Assembly: GCA_029747585.1 (NCBI GenBank)
Contig: JAPEVF010000275.1
Coordinates: 1 to 56,216 of the forward strand
Direction of reading: 5' to 3'
Length of the DNA stretch: 56,216 nucleotides
DNA from: Pleurotus djamor
Taxonomy: Eukaryota > Basidiomycota > Agaricomycetes > Agaricales > Pleurotaceae
Shown: piece by piece, positions 11,201 to 22,951 of the stretch
How the letters are laid out: each line of letters starts with the position of its first letter
Position numbering within the stretch: the first letter of the stretch is position 1
The notes under the pieces: generated by a model
Database searches by the model: none
What the model was told of the DNA's origin: nothing
Seen by the model: only the letters and a program-made list of their open reading frames with translations
Program-made: the position numbers and the translations under genes

Positions 11201-13123
11201 AACATTCTGAGTTGGGACCAGAGCCTTTCAACGCCTTCACCATCAGTTAACCCTAGTCCCTCCTGCATGCGAGGGTTATATTCTAACTGACAGGACCATT
11301 GGTGGCCGTAGGCGTGCATAGCGCTAGTTACAAAGCGAAGTCGATCACGAACACTCTGTGAAACGATATCGCGCTGAAAAGGGGAATGAATTCCACGGTA
11401 AAGATGTTGCGATAGCCAAGGTGGGCTCACTTTGTGAAGACTTCGGTCGAGCACGCATCCAACGTCATACAGGACAACAACATTCGACGCCGAAGGGATG
11501 TGTTCGAAGAAGTGCTCGATGAGAGAAACCGCATATTTCTGCCCCTCCCCAGGAGTGTTGATATTCGCTGCAAAGAGAGGTATGTCATGTCGGCAGACCA
11601 GGGCCATTAATCCGTGCGAGTCAAACGCTTTCCCATCGGACTTGGCAATGTTACCGTTGGCGGCGATGTACGAATGTTGGCACTCGTCAACTGCCACGTC
11701 CGGGACTCGAGATCGGTTGGGCTTATCCTTTCCCTTGTTCGATTGGGCAGAAGCTATACGCTGGCCAACTATGTCCACCTGTTCTTCAGGGATAATAAAA
11801 TCCGGGAGGTAGGAGGAAGGGGCGTCGGCGGCACCCTTTCGTCGTCGGTGGTGGAAGTTACCATCCACTGCAACATGGAAGTCACCACCCCTGAGAAGTG
11901 AACAATAGAGATCACGCGGAGAATAATGAAGAGTGTGTTCAGACTCACACTGAAAATGATTTACCAAACTTCACACCACCAAAGCAAGCCGGACACCTAG
12001 TACGCAGGAGAGTGCTACATTCGGTGGGCGAATGAACCCATGGTGGGGCTTCGATGGGAAGCGCCTTGAGTGCCATATCGGACCGTGATATGGCAGACCG
12101 GGTATCGCGTTCTATCTGTGACACCAACACATCGTACCATTGGATCGCTTGGCTCATGGCCTTTCGGAATGGATCCACCATCTGGTCCCCCTATCATCCA
12201 GTTGAGTGGATGCAGTCAGATGGAAAGGTCAAGAAACTAACCTGCGGACCGGAGAGGGTGAAGCCCCGTTGCAGGTAGAAGCTGTTGAGCCCACCAACGA
12301 AAGCATTAACGGAGTCTAAGGCCTTTTCAAAGAGACATCGATGGAACTCCAGCATTGGAATAGAGACCGCTAGGTTGGGTCTGACGGGAGAACACGGAAA
12401 TAGCCCTGCGCTGACGAGCAATGGCAGCAATGCGTGGCAGGGGCACGCAGAGACTGTGACGATTTTGTAATCTGTAAAAAACTGGTGAGACGGATACAAT
12501 CCATATTTCGAAGAAAAACAAGGATTACGATCGAAAAGGAGGGCGTTGAGCTTGATTGAACGGTGCAAAGACGGCTCGCAACCGTTCTCGCATGGAGGAC
12601 TGCGGATATCCTCGCCAGGCAGAGGGACTGGCTTTGCTACGTGCTTTTCATGAAAGACCAACAGTGGCGCGATGAGTTGAGGGATGAGCTCATTCCAGTG
12701 AGCGAAGAGTCGGGCGGCAGCAGCGTCCTTGCGCTCGCCATCTGCCTTTTTCCGTGATTGACTGGGCGCTCGCTGTGGTGTGACAGGGGTCGGCGCGAAA
12801 TTTGCACCACAGTCGATCTCAGGGTCCATCATTGAGTCTCCTAACGGTGGGCTTGCTACTTGTCTGAACGGCGGGCTTTGTATTGCGTCCTCTAACGGCG
12901 GAGCTGTTGATTCAATACCAGACATGGATGCCGTCCGTGCCGCAGCCTTTGCCTTTATTGCCGCCACCCTCTGCTCTCTCTCTGCTTGAAGCGCTGGATC
13001 AACTAGTCGAATGTACGGCGCCGCGTCAGATGATCGTGCACGCGAGCCTTTGGGAGTCGAATAGTGAACTCCGTGCCCGCGAACGTACGGCTGCTCATCT
13101 CGACGGGAACGAAGGCGCGTCAT
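8249..13123 (-). CDS. KDZ transposase fused to Ulp1-type SUMO protease
   Basis: Nine exons join in phase: 13123-12242, 12190-11949, 11890-11170, 11125-10909, 10855-10091, 10040-9121, 9059-8621, 8569-8465 and 8419-8249. Removing the N at 9029 gives about 1,486 aa. Residues 1-290 hold a basic start, a disordered part and a cysteine cluster (CPCHALLPLL...FPCSPVRPNLAVSI) typical of KDZ proteins. The RNase H-like DDE core follows, with AVDGNF (D about 384), LYDVGC (D about 517) and DGEGVERLW (E about 593/596). Then come a helical region, a long acidic linker and an Ulp1/C48 protease with QLHWVL (H about 1365), EVFDSFG (D about 1382) and QRNEYDCGLWV (Q about 1435, C about 1441). All catalytic residues are present, so both enzymes look intact. 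The start was chosen at the first Met before the basic MTRLRSRRDEQ segment. Two donors (9120, GTTCGT; 10090, GTCAGT) are less canonical. It probably acts in the nucleus. Confidence 0.85.
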
Positions 13124-13494
13124 GGCGGTGCATGTGCAAGTGCAAGGGAACAGGTCGGAACGAGTCCGACATTGCCAACGCCCACGTTGTTCGCAGTACC
13201 AGATTGGGATATCATCTCGACCGCGGTCCAACATGATCTGCAATTTCTGGTCGCTCCTCTGGGAAGCATCAAGAACAAGAAACGATCTGTGCCCTTCCCA
13301 TCAGAACCGTTCGAACCAGCATGAGGCCTTCGCGTTGGCCAGCTTCTCTCAATCAGGCGTTCACCGGGGATTCGACTCCTTTCCTTTCCCCCCCCCCCCN
13401 GACCATTGCCGTCTTTGGTGTCTACCAGACAAACTAGATCCCAGCCTACAGTTCCCTCTCCATTCCCCGGTCCACTCCCCGGTCCACTCCCTAC
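13124..13494. promoter_or_regulatory. Divergent intergenic region between the two transposon genes
   Basis: About 370 bp separates the KDZ start (minus) from the AT-hook-like gene (plus), so it should carry both promoters. It contains a long C-run ending in N at 13400 and a short tandem copy of CCCCGGTCCACTC near 13465-13487. No TATA box stands out. Confidence 0.4.
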
Positions 13495-16400
13495 ATGAAA
13501 CCACCTTTTTTTCAGGAAGGAGGAGGTCGCGGTCGCGATGAAGGCATCGATCCAGGAAACCTCCTTGAGTCCAAGTTTCGAACCAAAGTCACACCGACCG
13601 TCAAGGGTGGCCACATATCTTCCCTCCAACAAAATCGCCGCCGCGCTCTGACCGCCGACCCTTCATCCCCAACACCTCCATCCACTGGCCACAATGTAAG
13701 GACGGCCAACGTCTCAGCCGGAGCCGCCAATCTTACGTTGGTCTCAAAAAAACAACCATTACAAAAAAAANTGCCAAGAAAAACTCTTTCCCGGGTCATG
13801 GTGAACAGAATGCGACTTCCAGCGCCTCAAACAAGCACCCCTTACACAAAAGCAACACAAAGAACAAAACATCCCTGAGTCTACGGCAGACTTCGCGACC
13901 CCTACCGTTCGGGAATCCCGATGATGGTACCAAATCGCCAATTTCATCCTTACCCCACCGTTCTCCGCCAAGCTTGAACAAGGGTCGTATCTCCCCCGCC
14001 TTGGAGGACGTAGTTGAAGACGGTGAGCCTACATTTGAAGAAATGTATTGACACCATTCATCATCTTGTTACAGCGTATGGTACTCCTGTATCATCCCCT
14101 ACACCGCTACCATATCCAAGAGCGACTGGTTCATTGACTCCTTCGCCGCCTAACCGACAACCTACTTTGCCCCAGGATGACAACGCATTTTGGGGAATGC
14201 CCAGTGCCCACACTGCGAAGCAACCAATGCCCGCCAGTCCCTCGGTCGATCGGTGGGAGAATGAACAACAAGATCCTTCGTGGGACGCGTCCAATATGCA
14301 CGCTCCGAGTGAACATGCTCTTGCCAACGAGAATGATTCTTGGGACACGTCTAGTTTGCACGCCCCTCCCAACACATCGGTCGGACGGTCGAAAGATGGG
14401 CCTTCATCGGCGGGTACCAATGGCCAATCCCAAGGCGATGTATCCTCATCCTCCTTGCTCCCAGGATTACACAACGAATACACTGACTCAACGTTTCCGT
14501 CTACAACGGCGGTCACCTACGAACTCCCTCCTCCCTCCTCCCCTCCATCCAACCCCGTTAATCCGCTGCCTCGAAATGAACCTCGACCTGAAGAGCCTGA
14601 TGATGACAACTCATCTACCGACGATCCGTCCACATCATCCGAACCGTCGCTACGGGATCTCATCATTGAGAGTGTCCGGACTCAACTCCCTCCCACGACG
14701 CTACCGCAGGTGAAGCGCGGGAGGAGGCGTAATAAAGCTCGTAAGCAACTGCGCGACGTGATCGACCTTCTCGATGCTGTCCTCCGGCATGGTAGCGCCC
14801 TTGCGCACATTGCACCTGAGACGATACTTGCCTCATGGTCCCAGTTCCACCAGCGAGCGTCCCCGAAGAAGAGTCTATGGAATGACTATCAGCATTATGT
14901 GACAATTCCGAAGAACATGACTGAGGAGGTCGAGCGATATAAAGATAGGCGTAAGTATGACATCCTTCATGCACATTCCATTGTTGACCCTTGCCCGATA
15001 GACGACGGCTGCGCACCGACTGCCATTCGCGAGATGTATCAAGACTTCATGCTCGTTTATGATGAACCAGGTGACGCAGCCATCATACTCCATGAATCTC
15101 GCGCAATGGCCAACCCCGCATCATCACTACGCCAACGAAAACTCCTATTCAACAATACCGTCCAGAAAATGGATGAATCCGCCGACTGGCATTCTACCAA
15201 CCACGAGTTTGAAACTTTCTTCATCATCGCAGGATGCAACCCCAATCAGGATGGTGGGCTCCTTCGCGTCCACTGTACATCAAGGGCCGAATCGGTGAGT
15301 TTCATGCTACCCCTTCAACATCACCTCTTACGCCATTACCCATACACAGTTCGTCGAGAAGAAACTTGGAATCGCTGAACCTATCTTCACGGCACGCTTT
15401 CATGCATTCATCGCGTAGGAAAGCTTCCATCCCATCGTATTTTTAACTAACCATTCACCGTAGCAACGTTGCCTCAGGAGGCCCTGATGTGGCCAATGCT
15501 ACCGAAATCCCCCAATCCAGGGTAGGCGAATCGTATAGCCAGGCTTCGTCGAGCCGCCCTCCCGCTCCCCCCCNTCCCAAGTGGTGGTAGCAACACGCAG
15601 TACCCTTCAGATGATCCTCGAAGCTGGTGGAACCCTGGTGCATTGGAAGCCCTCTTGGAGCAGCGCAACAACAAGAAGCGGATATCCTTCATCAGGGAGC
15701 AGTTGACGCGGAGGGCGGACGCTGTAGGTCTCGCGCTTAGTGCCCAAGCGTTTCCCTGGTTCAAGCTCGTCAGCGTCCTTATTGAAAATCAGTACTACGT
15801 CTCTAACTGGCCCGACTCCGTCCCATGGCCTGGCTATGAGAACTTCCCCAGGCGAGGTATCTGGGGCTGTCCCTCGGACATAGCCAAGATCATCGCGATG
15901 TATCTACCACCGGACAATTTGCAACGGGGTATTACATTTCACCCCTGCTCTAAAGCGCAGTGGACGGGTACGTTAGACGTTGTAAATACATTACCACCAT
16001 TTCTGATTGCCCCGTTTAGCAATCAGCTCTGTACAGCTGCCCCTCATTACAGCCCACAACCCAAGCCCTCACTCCCCCCATGAAAATGCCAAACAGCTTT
16101 TCGCGACGAAGACCAACCTCTGGCAAAGACGCGCAGGACCACCTCGTCGTCCCTCCCTACCAGACGATCAGCAGAACAACGCCGGCGACTATATTCCCCC
16201 CACCCCATTACATTCCGAAACTGATACTCAACTAGAGTCAGAGCATGGCATGGCGCTCCAAGCAACGTCTGAATCTGACGATGAAGACGACGACACCCGC
16301 GAAGATGACGATAAAGCCGCAAGAACCAAGGCTAAAGCTAGTGGCCATGGTCGCAGTAAGAGAAAAGGAAACGGCGACGAAGTTACTGGTGGCAGCGATG

Positions 16401-18516
16401 CCCGCAACGGGCCCGGGAAGGCAAAGCCCAGTCGCCGTGGCCGTAGCAAGAGAAAAAGAGACGTCGACGACGTCGATGGTGATAGCGATGCCCGCGAAGG
16501 ACACGCAGGAAGAGGGAGGGTTAGATCCAGCGGCCGTGGCCGTCCACCCAAGGCTCCATCAGCTCAAAGAAAGAAATATAGAGATGAGGTNAGAGGAGGA
16601 GGGGGAGGAGAAGGAGGATGGGTACGAGTATGAGGACCGCCGCAAAGGACGTAGAGATGATGATGAAGATGATGGTGATAGCGATGCCCGCGACGGACAT
16701 GCAGGGGCAGGGAAGGCAAAACCTAGTCGCCGTGGCCGTAGCAAGAGAAAAGGAGACGTCGATGACGTCGATGGTGATAGCGATACCCGCGAAGGACGCG
16801 CAGGAAGAGGGAGGGTTAAATCCAGCGGCCGTGGCCGTCCACCCAAGGCTCCATCAGCTCAAAAGAAGAGATACAGAGACGGCGATGGGGAAGACGGCGA
16901 GGAGGATGACGAAGACGTCGACGACGATCACCACCATGACCCTGACTATGACAATGACGACTCCGACAGCGACAGCGACGACAACGACGAGCACGTTGAG
17001 CACGACGCTGATGTATGTAGCTCAAACACGAGTAGAGGCAAGGCAAAAATTAGTGGCAGTAAACATACTGTGAAGGCGATAGGGCAGGTTAAGACCCAGA
17101 GACCATTGGAACAAAGTGTGGGGAAGGGGAAGGGAAAGGCGAGGAGGGAGGAGCCAGCCAGTCGTGATGTAGATGATGCGGCTCCTCTCATTCCTTGCAT
17201 GGACCCCCTCTCTGATTCATCTGGTTTTAATGACGACGGCCTGAACTATCCTGACGACGACTATATGCAACGGGGAAAAGCCAGCCAACGAAGTCAAGGC
17301 TGACTGCCAAGCCCTCCACTACCATCCGTAGCAGGTGACTGTCTCATTCCCCTCGACGCGCTGGAGAAACTCATTGATTCATCCCCTCAGAGGTGTTCCT
17401 GTCGTCGAAAACAGAAATCAAAATCACAGTTGCCACGAAGTGACGCCGTCCCCGTTGGCCCTAAGCCAATTCTGCCTTTGGTCGCGCCGCCGCCAGTGAA
17501 ACAGCGACCAAAGCCCCCACCTCTCAAAAGGAAGGCCACTGATGTTGCTGTTGAGTCCAGAGGAGGTGAGTGTGTCGTATTCCTGAACGGCTAGATGGAT
17601 GCACTGATCCGAAAACTCAGAACCGAAGCCAATCCTTCCCTATATGGCGCCGCCGCCAGCAGTGAAGGGTCGACCAAAGCCACGACCGATCAAAAGGAAG
17701 TCAGCCAACGATGGTGACAAACAACCCTCCCCCGCCGTCAGTGACCAACGTCCCAGTGCCGTAACTCAAGAGATGCACAAGCGTCCGCGTGTTCATGATG
17801 GTATTTCGTCTTCCTGTCCATCGATGGTGATTGAAGTATCTGACAACTGTTGCTCCTAGACACCAACCTTGGAAGTGTCGGCAGTGTTCGACCAATTGCA
17901 CCCGCCCCTCAGGTCGGTCATCAACATCCCATCGCTGACCCCGCGACAGCTATTGCGTCGAACCCCCCGCTGCTCCCATGTCCGAGAACCTCCTCTCAAA
18001 ACCATCCATCGTCTCATCAAAACCGCCATCCAGATGCGTATCTTCATGAAGGTCGTCCATTCCTGCCTCAACATCGCGTATCACATCCACCATCTGAGGG
18101 ATCAATTCGTCACCCCCATGCAAGAATACACTCCCCCAGCAGCCGCGACCGTAGTTTGGGTGCGATACCACGCCCAATCGCCCAACCCGATCAGCAGAGT
18201 GCGTCCTCGCATGGGCCACTAGTCTCCCATCCACTACGACCTCATTATCACGTACCACATCCATCATCTGGTGGCTCAGTCCCCCNAATCCCATTCAATG
18301 GTCGATCACATCGGCAACCAGCATCGTACCATGGTTGCTGAAGCAGCCGCTCAATCCTACCAGCGAAGCGCACCAGCGCATGGCCCGCCAGTGACGTATC
18401 GTCGGACCGAGGTCGGTGCTACCACAGAGGCAGCCCAATACCTCAATAACCGCCTGGATCAATATTCTCAGTTACGTCGACCAGCGTCCCGTCCGTCGGA
18501 CCATCCCTCTCAATAG
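13495..18516 (+). CDS. Disordered AT-hook-like protein divergent from KDZ gene
   Basis: Not a family I can name. Exons can be followed from 13495 through introns at about 14021-14076, 14950-15003, 15295-15350, 15410-15463 and 15968-16050 to an acidic/basic repeat region. The tail continues, less certainly, to about 18516. The most conserved-looking part (14700-15970) is a globular region with motifs such as LWNDYQHYV, DEPGDAAIILHESRAMANP, FFIIAGCNPNQDGG and GYENFPRRGIWGCPSDIAK. From 16240 it becomes a highly charged tail with two GRGRPPKAP AT-hook cores and long Asp/Glu runs, which suggests chromatin or DNA binding. Removing the N at 15574 and 16591 restores the frame; the N at 13771 may instead lie in an intron. 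An in-frame stop at 17301-17303 is one possible end. Confidence 0.5.
16417..16880 (+). repeat. Coding duplication of basic AT-hook segment
   Basis: A segment of about 165 bp at 16417-16580 recurs at 16708-16875. Both copies encode GKAKPSRRGRSKRK, then DVDDVDGDSD, then GRGRPPKAPSAQ. The copies differ at few bases, so the duplication is recent or under homogenisation. Each adds one AT-hook core (RGRPPK). Confidence 0.8.
17459..17705 (+). repeat. Duplicated proline/lysine-rich exon
   Basis: Two consecutive coding stretches encode related peptides: PKPILPLVAPPPVKQRPKPP then LKRKATD (about 17461-17541), and PKPILPYMAPPPAVKGRPKP then IKRKSAN (about 17626-17709). They are separated by a GTGAGT...CTCAG intron. 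This looks like exon duplication within the tail of the AT-hook-like gene. Confidence 0.55.
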
Positions 18517-18839
18517 GGACGTTCAAGCCATAGACACCCGCCGTGAATATCATGATTATAAGTCTCGACTTCGTAGCTCTATTACCTTCCTGTATTTACC
18601 TAAGTTTCAATGATATCGTAACGAATGTTTGCAATGACAACGTGCAACCCTCCGACCTGCCCGGTGAAACCCCATTATACATGCCCCTCCGGTGCATTTC
18701 TGATGAGCCTCGATTCCTCTCCATACCCCTTCAGGTCAATCCCCACTGAGCCTCGATTGCTGCTCCGAACCAAGTCAAAAGGAGCCCGAAGGACCCTTTG
18801 GGTCAATTACCATTGAGCCTCAAGCAATCTATTCATCCG
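18517..18839. other. Non-coding stretch before the copia element
   Basis: No gene was recognised. The motif TGAGCCTCGATT.C occurs at about 18701 and 18748, with a related TGAGCCTCAAGC near 18814. This may belong to the copia LTR or to a local short repeat. Confidence 0.35.
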
Positions 18840-19084
18840 CCTCGCTATGAGGTCGGACCCTTCGGGCCTATATATGTCGGCCGATTAATTGGCTAGGCGG
18901 GTCGATCTTCGGCTCCCAAGGCTGACTCTATGTCCCCTGAGTACTTGGGGACTAAGCTACCATTTACCTGCCCGTCGATGCGCTTAACTGCGACTCGACA
19001 GGGGGAGTCAGGGGTTTCATTTTCTCGCACTTTCAGTTAACTTTTGTGCTGACGAACTTGTTATTTTACCCCCAGATCTCTATC
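18840..19084 (+). promoter_or_regulatory. Probable copia 5' leader / LTR remnant with TATA-like motif
   Basis: The sequence directly upstream of the Gag start holds TATATAT at about 18869 and short near-palindromic G/C blocks. LTR ends and a tRNA primer-binding site were not identified. No 3' LTR exists in the window because the element is truncated. Confidence 0.35.
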
Positions 19085-21405
19085 ATGTCTTCTCTCGACA
19101 CCTCTGGTCTCCGTGCTATCACTGGTACCCTTACTGGGACCAACTGGCAGACCTGGTCTGAGAAGATGACTCATCTCCTTCGCGCTAAAGGAGTTTGGCT
19201 CTACGTTAACGGCACTATCACCAAACCCTCTCCTATCGCCGCCACTCCTGCTCGGGGTGACAACCCTGCCACGCCCAGCAATGCCTCTGAAGTCAATCAG
19301 TGGCTGGAGAAGGACCAAATGGCTCTTGGCATCATTGCTCTCACCGTCTCTGAGAATCTCCAGCGTCACATCAAGGATACTTCCAAGGAAACTTGGGATA
19401 CCTTGAAGACTGCTTTCTCCTCTACGACTGTCTCCGCCGCCTATCAGTGGCTCCAGACGCTTCTCAACCTCCGCATCAAATCGACTGAGAACCCTACTCC
19501 AGTCCTTGAGAAGTTTCGCACCGCCGTTCAACACCTCGAGAAACTTAAACTCGTCATTCCATCCTCCCTCCTCGCTCTCATCACCCTCACTGCCTTACCC
19601 AAGGAATGGGAGTTCATCGCCCAGATGACGATTACCAAGTCTCTCGATCAGCTCGAATTCGGCGACGTTCTTGCCTACATTCAGGCAGAATGGGAACGGA
19701 CGCAAGTCGCGAAACAGTCCAAAGCCTCTGCCAACAAACTCTCTGCTGTCAAGAAGAAGGGCCCAAACCCCAACTTCCAACAGCAGAAGCAGAAGAATAA
19801 CGCCGACCAAAACGGCGACTCTTCTGGGCAGAAGCAGGCACAGTCCCCGCAGTCTGATTCCAACCAGCAACCCAAGCGCAAGCGTGGCAAGCGCGCTGGC
19901 AAGAATCAAAACAACGCTGCCGTCGATGTCGCCGATGTCGAAGTTATCAACTTCGCTAATGCCGTCGCCACCCCTACCGTTCATCTTCCCTCCTCGCACA
20001 CTCTCCTTGATCGTATCGACACCTCCTCCTCGTCTGCGCCTATTGTCGTTGGTGAAACCACCACCATCGTTGGACTCCCCGTCATGCCCAAGCCCAAGTG
20101 GTTCAACCACAAACATAAGGAAGTCGCGCCCCAGCAGTACAACGGACAAGCTAAACCGTCCAACTGCAAGTCTATTGGGGACGACAACCTGGCTAAGGCA
20201 CGCTCTCTGGTTTCTCGCATTGCTGAGCAACCTGCTACGACCGAGACTCTTCGCCGCCTCCATGGCGTGTTTCAACGTCAGTCCACATCCTCGACTCCGC
20301 CCGCTGACGTCTCTGATGATGAAAGCGATGACGATGAAGATGACCGCGCCTCCAAGCGCTTCAGGTCTGAATCGCCTGAAGACCTACGCTTCCGCGCATC
20401 TTCTTTAGAGGATCGTCTTCGATCTCCTAGCCCAGAGCCTCTTGACGACGACTCTGACTCGCTCTTCGACGAGCTTGAGACTGGCTACCAGAATGAGAGG
20501 TATGTTCATTCGTACCCTAAGTCGTCCTCACACTCTAATCACATTGGTTGGCAGCGTTCTCTACTCCGAGGGTCCCGCGCCTATGTAATTACTAATGTTG
20601 ATGTACATGGATTGTCCCGCGCAATAAATCGTTTTCATTCTAACAATGCTGCGAACGACAATAAGTACAATATCATGAGTGTTGAGATTGATGCAAATCC
20701 AGATATGGATTGGTGGATGCACGACTCTGGTTGTTCTTTGCATACGACCGGAGTTATGTCTGACTTCGCCCATTATCACCCCTTTAAGCGGAAAGATCAA
20801 ATATTTGTGAAAACCGCTAATTCACATTCGTACATTAAGGGTGTTGGTACCGTCTTGTTTCGCTATGAACAACTTGTCAAGCGAAACGGTGAAGTTGTCC
20901 GCCAAAACAAGCTGATGAAGCTGTATCCAGTGTATTACATGCCTGAGATGGGTGAACTCCGTCTTATTTCTACTGGAACTTTCCTTCAGGATCGTAACCG
21001 AGAATTAAGGGCAACACGAGATCGCTTCGAGTTTATTGATGGTCGATTGAAAGATCCTGTCATCATGTCTGGATATCATCGTGGTCAGCACGATACGTGC
21101 TATTGGACCAGAGGAACTGCGAGTCAGGAATCTATTGTCCAGACCAACGCGATCCTCTTAAACAGTGTAGACTTTGACACTTGGCACCAACGTCTTGGAC
21201 ATCCATCTCCAGACGTATTACGTCAGTTTAAGAAGCACACTGAGAACTTCCCAGATCTTAAGATCCCTGCTGATCGATCTAAGCCCTGCAAGGGTTGCGC
21301 CGAAGGCAAAACCCCACAGGATTCGTTTCCGCAATCCCTGAATCGAGCATTGAAACCTTTTGAGAAAGTTCATTCTGACTTGAAAGAGTTTCCGGTGAAG
21401 TCCTA
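19085..21405 (+). mobile_element. Truncated Ty1/copia retrotransposon (gag, protease, pre-integrase)
   Basis: One open frame of about 773 codons runs to an N at 21406. Residues 1-230 match the copia Gag region (UBN2-like: TGTNWQTWSEKMTHLLRAKG, then WDTLKTAFS). A basic Gln-rich stretch follows, with no visible CCHC zinc knuckle. The protease region carries WWMHDSGCSLHTTG, with the DSG active-site core. The GAG-pre-integrase motif follows: WHQRLGHPSPDVLRQ, then CKGCAEGKTPQDSFP and the integrase start FEKVHSDLKEFPVKS. The integrase catalytic core, reverse transcriptase and RNase H are missing, so the copy cannot be autonomous. The break coincides with the N just before the ZNG1-like start codon and may be real or an assembly misjoin. 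Confidence 0.9.
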
Positions 21406-21407
21406 NC

Positions 21408-22912
21408 ATGGATATCGAAGACGATATCCCGTAAGCTTGTACATCTATCAAAAAGCTCATTGACTGAATCCCTTTGGAAGTGTAGGGATCTTATCGACCA
21501 CAGTGAGATCGAAACTCCCAGTACTTCGGCTGCCACTTCTCAAGGCAGTCGAGTACCGCTCACCATAATTAGTGGTTTCCTGGGGGCAGGGAAATCAACG
21601 TTGCTTCAGTAAGCTACTATTCCTCTGCTTCAGAAAAGGCCGATTTTAATGGCACGCGAAATATTTAGACGGATATTGACTGAAAGACACGGATACCGCA
21701 TCGCTGTGATCATGAATGAATTCGGAGACACTGCAGTACGCAACCTGGAAGCGTTGATAGTGTATGAATGCTCACGTTCACACACTTGGACTTTAGGACA
21801 TTGAATGTAGGTGCAAGCCGTCACGATAGCGCCGCGCCGTACTGATTCAAGTTTCGCAAGCCCGTACTATAAATGTCGGCACTGGAGAACATCCTTCGGA
21901 ACGATCAGAAGAATTCCTTGAGCTTGCCAACGGCTGTCTTTGCTGTAGCATTAAGGACACCGGCGTGGCAGCAATCGAAAAATTGATGCAAAAGATGGGA
22001 GCATTCGATTACATCCTTCTTGAAACCACTGGCCTAGCTGACCCAGGTAAATTCGAGATTACAATATCTAGTGTTGGCGCTCATAGATATGAACTACCGT
22101 TTAGGCCCCATAGCCTCCATGTTCTGGTACAATGAAGAGTTTGCCATGGGCCTGGGGCACGATATCGTCCTCGACGGTGTAGTGTGTGTTGTCGATGCTG
22201 TTTTTGGCAAGAAGGTTTGAATGCGTCCTTCCCATGGGATGCATCATATCTTATCCTTGAAGTGTAGCAACTAGAAGAAGACCACGCCGTCGATGGGATC
22301 GGCGAGAGTCTTCGACAGATAGGATGCGCTGATGTTATCCTTCTGAACAAAACCGACCTGGTCCCAAAATCGGAAGTCGACGATCTGAAAGACATCATCT
22401 TCAGTGTCAACCCCGCCGCTCCAGTGTACACTACCGTTCGCTCGGAGATTGACCTCAAGTACATCCTTGATCTCAAAGCGTATACCTCTGGGCCTGATGT
22501 CCGCATGGTGAACATACACTCACACAACCACGTCGATGGAGATAATTGCACAAAAGACGACCACCACCATGGGACGCACTACGAGAAGCGAGGAATATCA
22601 AGCATCCAAGCCTCTTGCCCTGTACTCACCCAGGCCCAATTTGATAGACTCGACGAGTGGATTCGGAGTGTTCTTTGGGATGGAGTACTCCCTAATCAAG
22701 GCGGTGTCGATAAGATTGAGGTCCTTCGGTGCAAAGGCCTGTTCTCGTTGCAATCCGGTGCGCAATATGTACTACAAGGGGTGCGCAGCATGTACGAAAT
22801 TGAAAAGGTGGCTGGCGAGATCGTAGGGATTCCGGATGAGGGGAAGGTGGTATTCATTGGGAAGGGATTCAATCAAGACGTTCGAAAGAGTTTAGAGCAA
22901 ATCTTCATTTGA
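21408..22912 (+). CDS. ZNG1: CobW/COG0523 zinc-regulated GTPase metallochaperone, ZNG1-like
   Basis: Seven exons join in phase: 21408-21430, 21486-21608, 21669-21735, 21797-21806 (only 10 nt), 21852-22046, 22105-22214 and 22268-22912. They give about 390 aa. Key motifs are the Walker [21 protein letters not shown], the metal-binding [10 protein letters not shown] (CxCC), [10 protein letters not shown], the guanine-specificity NKTD and a C-terminal CobW domain. A His/Cys-rich loop (HSHNH, then DDHHHGTH) lies between them. In eukaryotes this family delivers zinc to methionine aminopeptidase 1 under zinc limitation. All GTPase motifs are intact. The start codon directly abuts the copia relic, leaving no native promoter in this assembly. 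The F-box-like gene converges 39 bp downstream. Confidence 0.88.
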
Positions 22913-22951
22913 TATACATGTCACGAATCGAGTATATTGTACATTCAAAAC

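Larger units (their letters stand above)
8249..18516. mobile_element. KDZ-superfamily DNA transposon region (ends undefined)
   Basis: The region holds a KDZ transposase gene on the minus strand and a divergent gene on the plus strand, separated by about 370 bp. KDZ (Kyakuja/Dileera/Zisupton) elements are large DNA transposons common in mushroom-forming fungi. The boundaries given are those of the two genes, not of the element. Terminal inverted repeats and target-site duplications were not found by eye. Membership of the plus-strand gene rests on adjacency alone. Confidence 0.5.

Noticed and set aside
16245..17303. Independent acidic nuclear protein starting at 16245
   Set aside because: The same frame is reached in phase from upstream exons, and the N at 16591 explains the apparent frame change, so it is better read as the tail of the AT-hook-like gene.
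8249..18516. TET/JBP dioxygenase gene often found with fungal KDZ elements
   Set aside because: No HxD...H iron-binding motif or double-stranded beta-helix signature was found in any frame of the region.
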